Positions 37,383 to 43,300 of a DNA stretch of 64,000 nt are shown here, in pieces; within the stretch, counting starts at the first letter, position 1, and the number at the start of each line of letters is the position of its first letter. The DNA comes from Lamellibrachia satsuma (lineage: Eukaryota > Annelida > Polychaeta > Sabellida > Siboglinidae): contig BSQZ01000013.1 of assembly GCA_033239005.1 (NCBI GenBank), positions 11,940,782-12,004,781 of the forward strand. Direction: 5' to 3'. A program made the position numbers and the translations under genes. Under the pieces are notes generated by a model. It worked only from the letters and a program-made list of their open reading frames with translations. It made no database searches and was not told the DNA's origin.

Positions 37383-40300
37383 CGTGTTTCAATCCTTTGT
37401 TTACAACATCCAAGGATTGAAACACGCCACTTCTTGTATTAAGTATGCTTGCATCTCGTCTGACAGTAGCCGAGCGCATCCTTCTGTACATACATTAACA
37501 GTAGCTTCGGCTACTGTCAGCGGTGTGCGATAGGATCTGTGCATAATGAGGTGTGTGATTGCTTCGTTGATCATGATGTTTGCGGTTTCTGGGTCTAAAA
37601 TGTTCGGCTTCGTCGGTGAGGATGCTTGGATGGTAATGTTTTCGCAGCAGCGATCACACGTGCACGGTGATGATGATGTTGATGGCTGCTGCATGTCGGA
37701 GGATGGTGTTTTCAACAATGCATTGTTCATGATTTCAAATGACGACGACGATGATGACGGTGACGATGGTGGCGACGCTGGCGTGAACTCGAAGGTGCCC
37801 TGTAGACACGACGGTGGTGGGGGTGGCGGTGACATCGGTGCGGCTGCTGCTGCTGCTGTCACCGTCGTTGCTGCTGCTGGGGTTGCTGCTGCTGCTGCTG
37901 CTGCTGCGGTTGGTGCTGCAAACCGACGTTTTCGATTGAGCTTCACCCGCAGATCGTTTGCAGCCAACGACGGCAATTTTCGTTTTCGTCGCTGCTGCTG
38001 CTGTTGCGGTGGTGTTGTCGTCTTGTCATCATCGTCATCGATATACGCTTCTCTGAGCTGTAGCAGCCCGTTATGGATCTATAGACGGGACAACAAAAGA
38101 CACACCTGTTTAATCAATGTCAAGAACTTCGTTTTTACCCGCATATAGACTGGCTATGGTCGCTCTGATCGTGTCTGCCATATCGTCATGCCATTGTCTT
38201 TTACCAACCCTCTCCTCTATCGCTATGACAACCCAGCGCAAGACGTGATTGATCAGACCGGAAGACGGTACGTAATATTCACCTTCCGATAAATCTAATA
38301 TACGCTCAACTTCATTACATGCATAACGAACACAAGCTGCGTCTATCAATGTGTTGAAGGTGTTCTGGTTCATCATGGCTTCTGTACGATTTCGTATTCT
38401 GTCTATGTTCATTGCTGTCGCCTGCATATCGTTGCCATGGTTACCACCACTGCTGCTGCCGCTGCTGCTGCCGCTGCTGCCGCTGCTTATGGTCATAGCT
38501 GTTTCGCTGCTTACGCTAATAACCGCATCTTTATTTTCCTCGTCTGTTATACACAGAGTCGGTTCGGTAGAGGAAGTGATGGATGGTGTGGATGGTAACA
38601 GATTACGTTGTTCATACGAGTCTAACCACTGCTGTACCTTTTTATTCATGGTCATTTCCCATTCCCGTATCTTTTCGTACGCGCTTTCTGTGCTTTCATT
38701 GCTGTCAGAGCTGGTGGCGACGGCATTCTCTTTGTCTTCCTCCTACAAAGAGAATGCCTCGTCAAGAATTTCCAACTCTGACGCAATGTAGTTTACGTAC
38801 TCCTTGTTGACGCGCTTTTTAATGGTCGCTCTGACACGGACCCCCCTCAACACAGACAGGGCAGCCACCCGTTCGTCTTCTGACTTCATTGCGACGTACT
38901 GGTTCGCGGTGAAGCCAAGGATTTTAACTGCCAGCGTATCAAATACGCTACACCAACATTCACTGCCTATGCTGTCCTGCAGGAGGACACGGAGGTTGAA
39001 TCTGTACACTGGAGACCGCTCCCATTTGTGCGTCGAACAGTAGAAGCCCTTACTAGTACTACGCTGGACACCAACGGGACACTGCGAGCATGCCAGATAT
39101 ACTACATATTTCTCCTGCCGTGCGGTAGCGACTATAGTTAACGGTGTTGGAAACCTGTATGTTCCAGCGCTTACCTCCGATTGCAGACGCGTCAAGGTCA
39201 TCATATGTTCGTCGTCGAAGAGCTGCTGTTGTGCGGCGGCGGCGGCCATCTTGCTTCAGTAGATCGAGAGAGACTTTCGAGTGAACGAATAGCTGCGAGA
39301 ATCGTGTTATGACAGTTGCAGCTGCGGGTCCCTTATATAGCGGGCCGGTTGCATGGCGCGTCTGTGTTATATTTACCAGCTGGCCCTCTGGTATGTATTG
39401 CGCAATCACCGCGCATTCCTATCGCTATGCGCGCCAGACTTTATGGCGCCTGTTTTTTTCCGAATGAACTCGCGGCAATTCACGAGTATCTGGCCCAACA
39501 CGTTCTGTCCACGCTGTCCAGTGTAAGTGGACATGCTCCAGTATCCCTCCCTACTTCTCACATTTTCCATTAACTTAAATTTTAATAGCAACTAACGCTC
39601 TCATTACATATCGTCTCTGTTTGTTCCACTGCGCGCGTAACTCCTGTTTCTCTCGAATGGTCTTGCTTAGATATTTCGCCTGTAGTCCGGTTCTTGTGGC
39701 AAGCATTTTCTGTGCCGTGTCGACATCTCCATAAAAGACGCATTTCCTGTACTGGTATGCAGCTTCAACTGTGTTAAAAACATGACCCCATGCATGTATC
39801 CTACATGCGTAGAAATTGGATAGAAACGAGGTTTCTCCACGGAAGTATATAGCAGGAGGAGTCATTCTGATTTTATGCTGTTTAATGTTACATGCACTGT
39901 ATTTATATACATAAAATGCATGCATAAATTAATGCATGCATAAATTAATGCATGCATATATAACTTAATGCATATGCATTAATGTCCACCAGTTTCCATG
40001 CAGCAATAACTTCCATAAGTACACGGTGTTTTTATGCGTGATAAATGAGTTTTCGGATTCAGCGTTAGTTAGTTGACAAGCTTATCGAGGGAGGAGTTGT
40101 TTACTGTTTCGTGCAGAATGTCTGGAATCGATACAACGTTGGTTGAGAACTGGTTGACTTTGTTTTTTACACGTGATAAATGAGATTTTGCTTTCAGCAT
40201 CGATTCTCTGACACTTCTGTGACAGACTTATCGAACATGTTTTTCGTTGTGAAGGATGACTTATTGTTCTAGCGGATTTGGGAGTTGATTGTTAGCATTC

Positions 40301-43300
40301 CAATTTAATAATAATTTTATTATGGGTGTTTTCTAACATAACTTTCTGACTTTGATGGATTTGTTATTGTGTTATAGCAGCTTATGTCAGCTGTCTGCAT
40401 TGTTTAGCGTTTCCTATATAAAGCCGTCCTCAGACAAGGTATTTCTTTATACACTTACCGTCGTTCTGCAACCGTCGTTCTGCTGCTGCTGCCTCTGACG
40501 TCATCACGATGCTGTCTAGTGTCGCTTTGTTTTCCGACTTGATGCAAGCCTATATCGAGATTGGCGTTGCGTTGAGCCTGATACTGTATCGATCGTAAGT
40601 ACATATTGTCCGTGGCTGTTTGGTGATACGTACTCCTGTGTTTTTAAAAGGTTTTAAAAGCGTCTACATAACACACACAGTTTAACTTTAAGAGACATCT
40701 TTTATGCGTCTGTGACCTAGTTACAATGCCTCTTGCTAAGCGGCTGGTAGTCTGATTATAAATAGCACGCGCGCCGCGTCGGCCGAGCGAGGTCGTCGTG
40801 TCAGTCTTATCAGTTTTTCGACGGCCTAGTTTCTACGCGCTTCTACGGCTGTCGGTGTAGCATTACATACGCCGTGGTGGATCCAAAGTACACCGCTCAC
40901 AGCAGGTCTACTCATAGTTTATTATTAACAGATGTGCATGTGCTATTTAACACAGTCCTTTACCAATGGCTCAATGTGTCTTTCACTCTGATTTTTCAGC
41001 TTCCATAGAATCCACTGGGCGTTCGTGATGAAACAGTTACGTGATCGTACGCCGCTCGTGGTCAACGACGACATCGTCGACGATGGTTATCAGTCCGAGA
41101 GTTGGGACAACGAGTGCAATGACTACGCTGCATTTATAGACCACAGAAAATTATGGGCTGGCGTTATGACGGAGCTAGGAATGGTGCGGCCAATAGAGAG
41201 GGTTACCATGGAAATTGCCATGGGCTGCAATGCTATGGGTCAAGCGAGACAGCAACCTGCTAACGTTTACGCCGCATTGGTAAAACACAGAGCCCTGTGG
41301 CCGGCTGTCATGCAAGAAATGAAACTATTTAAATCACGTTCTCAGATAGAAATGGAAATGCTGTGGGGGTTTAACGATAAAGGGGAAATAGCAATACCAC
41401 GTTCCGTCATAGAAACGGAAAAGGCCTGTAGGGAGTGCAGCAATGTAGTAAAACACCCACCAGTACAACGACCTACAAAACTTATTGACAGAAGAGGAAA
41501 ATCACTGCCACCACTGAACTTGTGTTGAAATGGAAAACAAGATGAACACTGTGTTTCAATATATGACTTTATATGCTTTAACATGGTTATTTTTAAATGA
41601 ACTAATGAAAGATATTTATATGACTTTATATGCTTTATATATATATGGCTATTTTTAAATGAAATAACGAACGATATTTATATGTTTTAATATGATTAAA
41701 TATATGGCTATTTTTCTAAATAATTAATATGATTTTATGTGTTTTAATATGATATATATGGTTATTTTTTAAATAATGATATTACTATATTTATATGATT
41801 TTATGTGCTTTAATTTGATATATATATATATGATTTGATATATATGGCTATTTTTTAAATATTACTATATTTATATGATTTGATATATAACTATTTTTAA
41901 ATAATTATATTACTATATTTTATGTGCTTTAATATGATGTATAGTTATTAAATATTAAAGTTTCTTGATGATTTCATTCAATGAGGTGTTGTGTCTGTTA
42001 GCAACAGGGTAACGCGGGGCACAACGAACCAACGGTTAGGGTATCGCGGACTACATCGAACCACTATATGTCTTGGAATAAAATTACTCCTCAAGGATTG
42101 GGGTAGCGCTCACGTTATAGACTAGTGGTCACTACGTTAGGGTAGCGGTCACTACTGAGGTCAAAGGTCGTCACACATGACATCAACAGGTCGGGATCAT
42201 GTCAACATGTTGGGGTTATGACCGTTAGGGTTATCTCCAGTCGCTAGGGGGCGCTCGTGGTGGATGTAGGTTACCGCTAGGGGGCGCTGAGGCTACCCAG
42301 AAGTCACGTGACTTAATCCCTGGCTTCTGATTGGCTAATTAAACCGGAAGTGAGGCTGATCTTTCTACTGGGGAAATCTTTTGATGTCCCATTTCCTCAC
42401 TATAACTACTCACGGCAACAAAGTGACCCCCTTTCCAGTGTGCCGTATGTGACGTATGTGAACGTATGTGACTTGATTCTTTAAACGTAGTATAATAAAT
42501 GTGATGACTTGGTGTGTTGCTTTCTTCCAGGGGGGCTTCTATCTCTTCAACATCATCGACACGTATGCTGGCGGATTTCCGCGCCTTTTCACCGGAATAT
42601 TCGAGCTTATCGCCATCATATGGGTGTATGGTGTGTGAATTATGCACTCTTCCTCTTTAGTACTGGGTTTTTGGCAGGTTTGATTCGTGCTGGTAAATTA
42701 CGAATAGAACCCACCATGAACCCCCTCAGATTCATCGAATTGCACTGGTATTGGACTGATACCTTCCCTGGTAAACTGTTATTTAAAATTTTAAATATTT
42801 AAAATGTTTGGGTGAACCATAGAAAAGTAATACACTTCTGTTCACCCCCTTTCGAACAAACTATTATTTAATTATACCTATATACTGCATGTTGAATATG
42901 ATGTTATATATTATTATGGAATTTGAACTATTCGCTGGAAATAAAATATTGATTGATAATTGTCCGATTTTATTAAACAATGACCAGAATTCTAACTCGA
43001 GTAAAACGCATTACTAGAATGTCTTGCATTGGATTTAATTCAATAATGTGATTTTCTTTAACAAAACGATATACTAATCAGTCATAATATCTTCGCAATT
43101 ACAATCGCGCGATCGTGTCTGACTCGCAGGTTTCACGCGGTTCGCCGACGACGTTGAGATGATGATTGGTCGTCGTCCAAACATCTATTTCCGGGTCTGT
43201 TGGACGGTCGTCGCTCCTGTCATCATTACGGTGAGGGGCAGTCACGGCGGCGTGTCACGGCCTTCGTGTGCACGTGCGTGCGTGCGTGCGTGCGTGTGTG

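Larger units (their letters stand above)
24377..42410 (-). mobile_element. Polinton/Maverick (adintovirus-like) integrated element, 18,034 bp
   Basis: Both ends are visible. Terminal inverted repeats of 197 bp (3 mismatches) start with AGTAGTTATAG, and the 6-bp direct repeat CACGGC flanks them on both sides. Six base pairs is the normal Polinton duplication. The inside codes for the whole diagnostic set: protein-primed PolB, retroviral-type integrase, packaging ATPase, adenain-like protease, major and minor capsid proteins. That set defines Polintons, which are thought able to form virions. Core genes read leftward from 36357 to 25140. The right 5 kb is an accessory region. It sits in an intron of the SLC6 gene, antisense to it. 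TIR similarity suggests a fairly recent insertion. Lesions: a frameshift in the capsid N-terminus and a broken NADAR gene. Confidence 0.97.
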
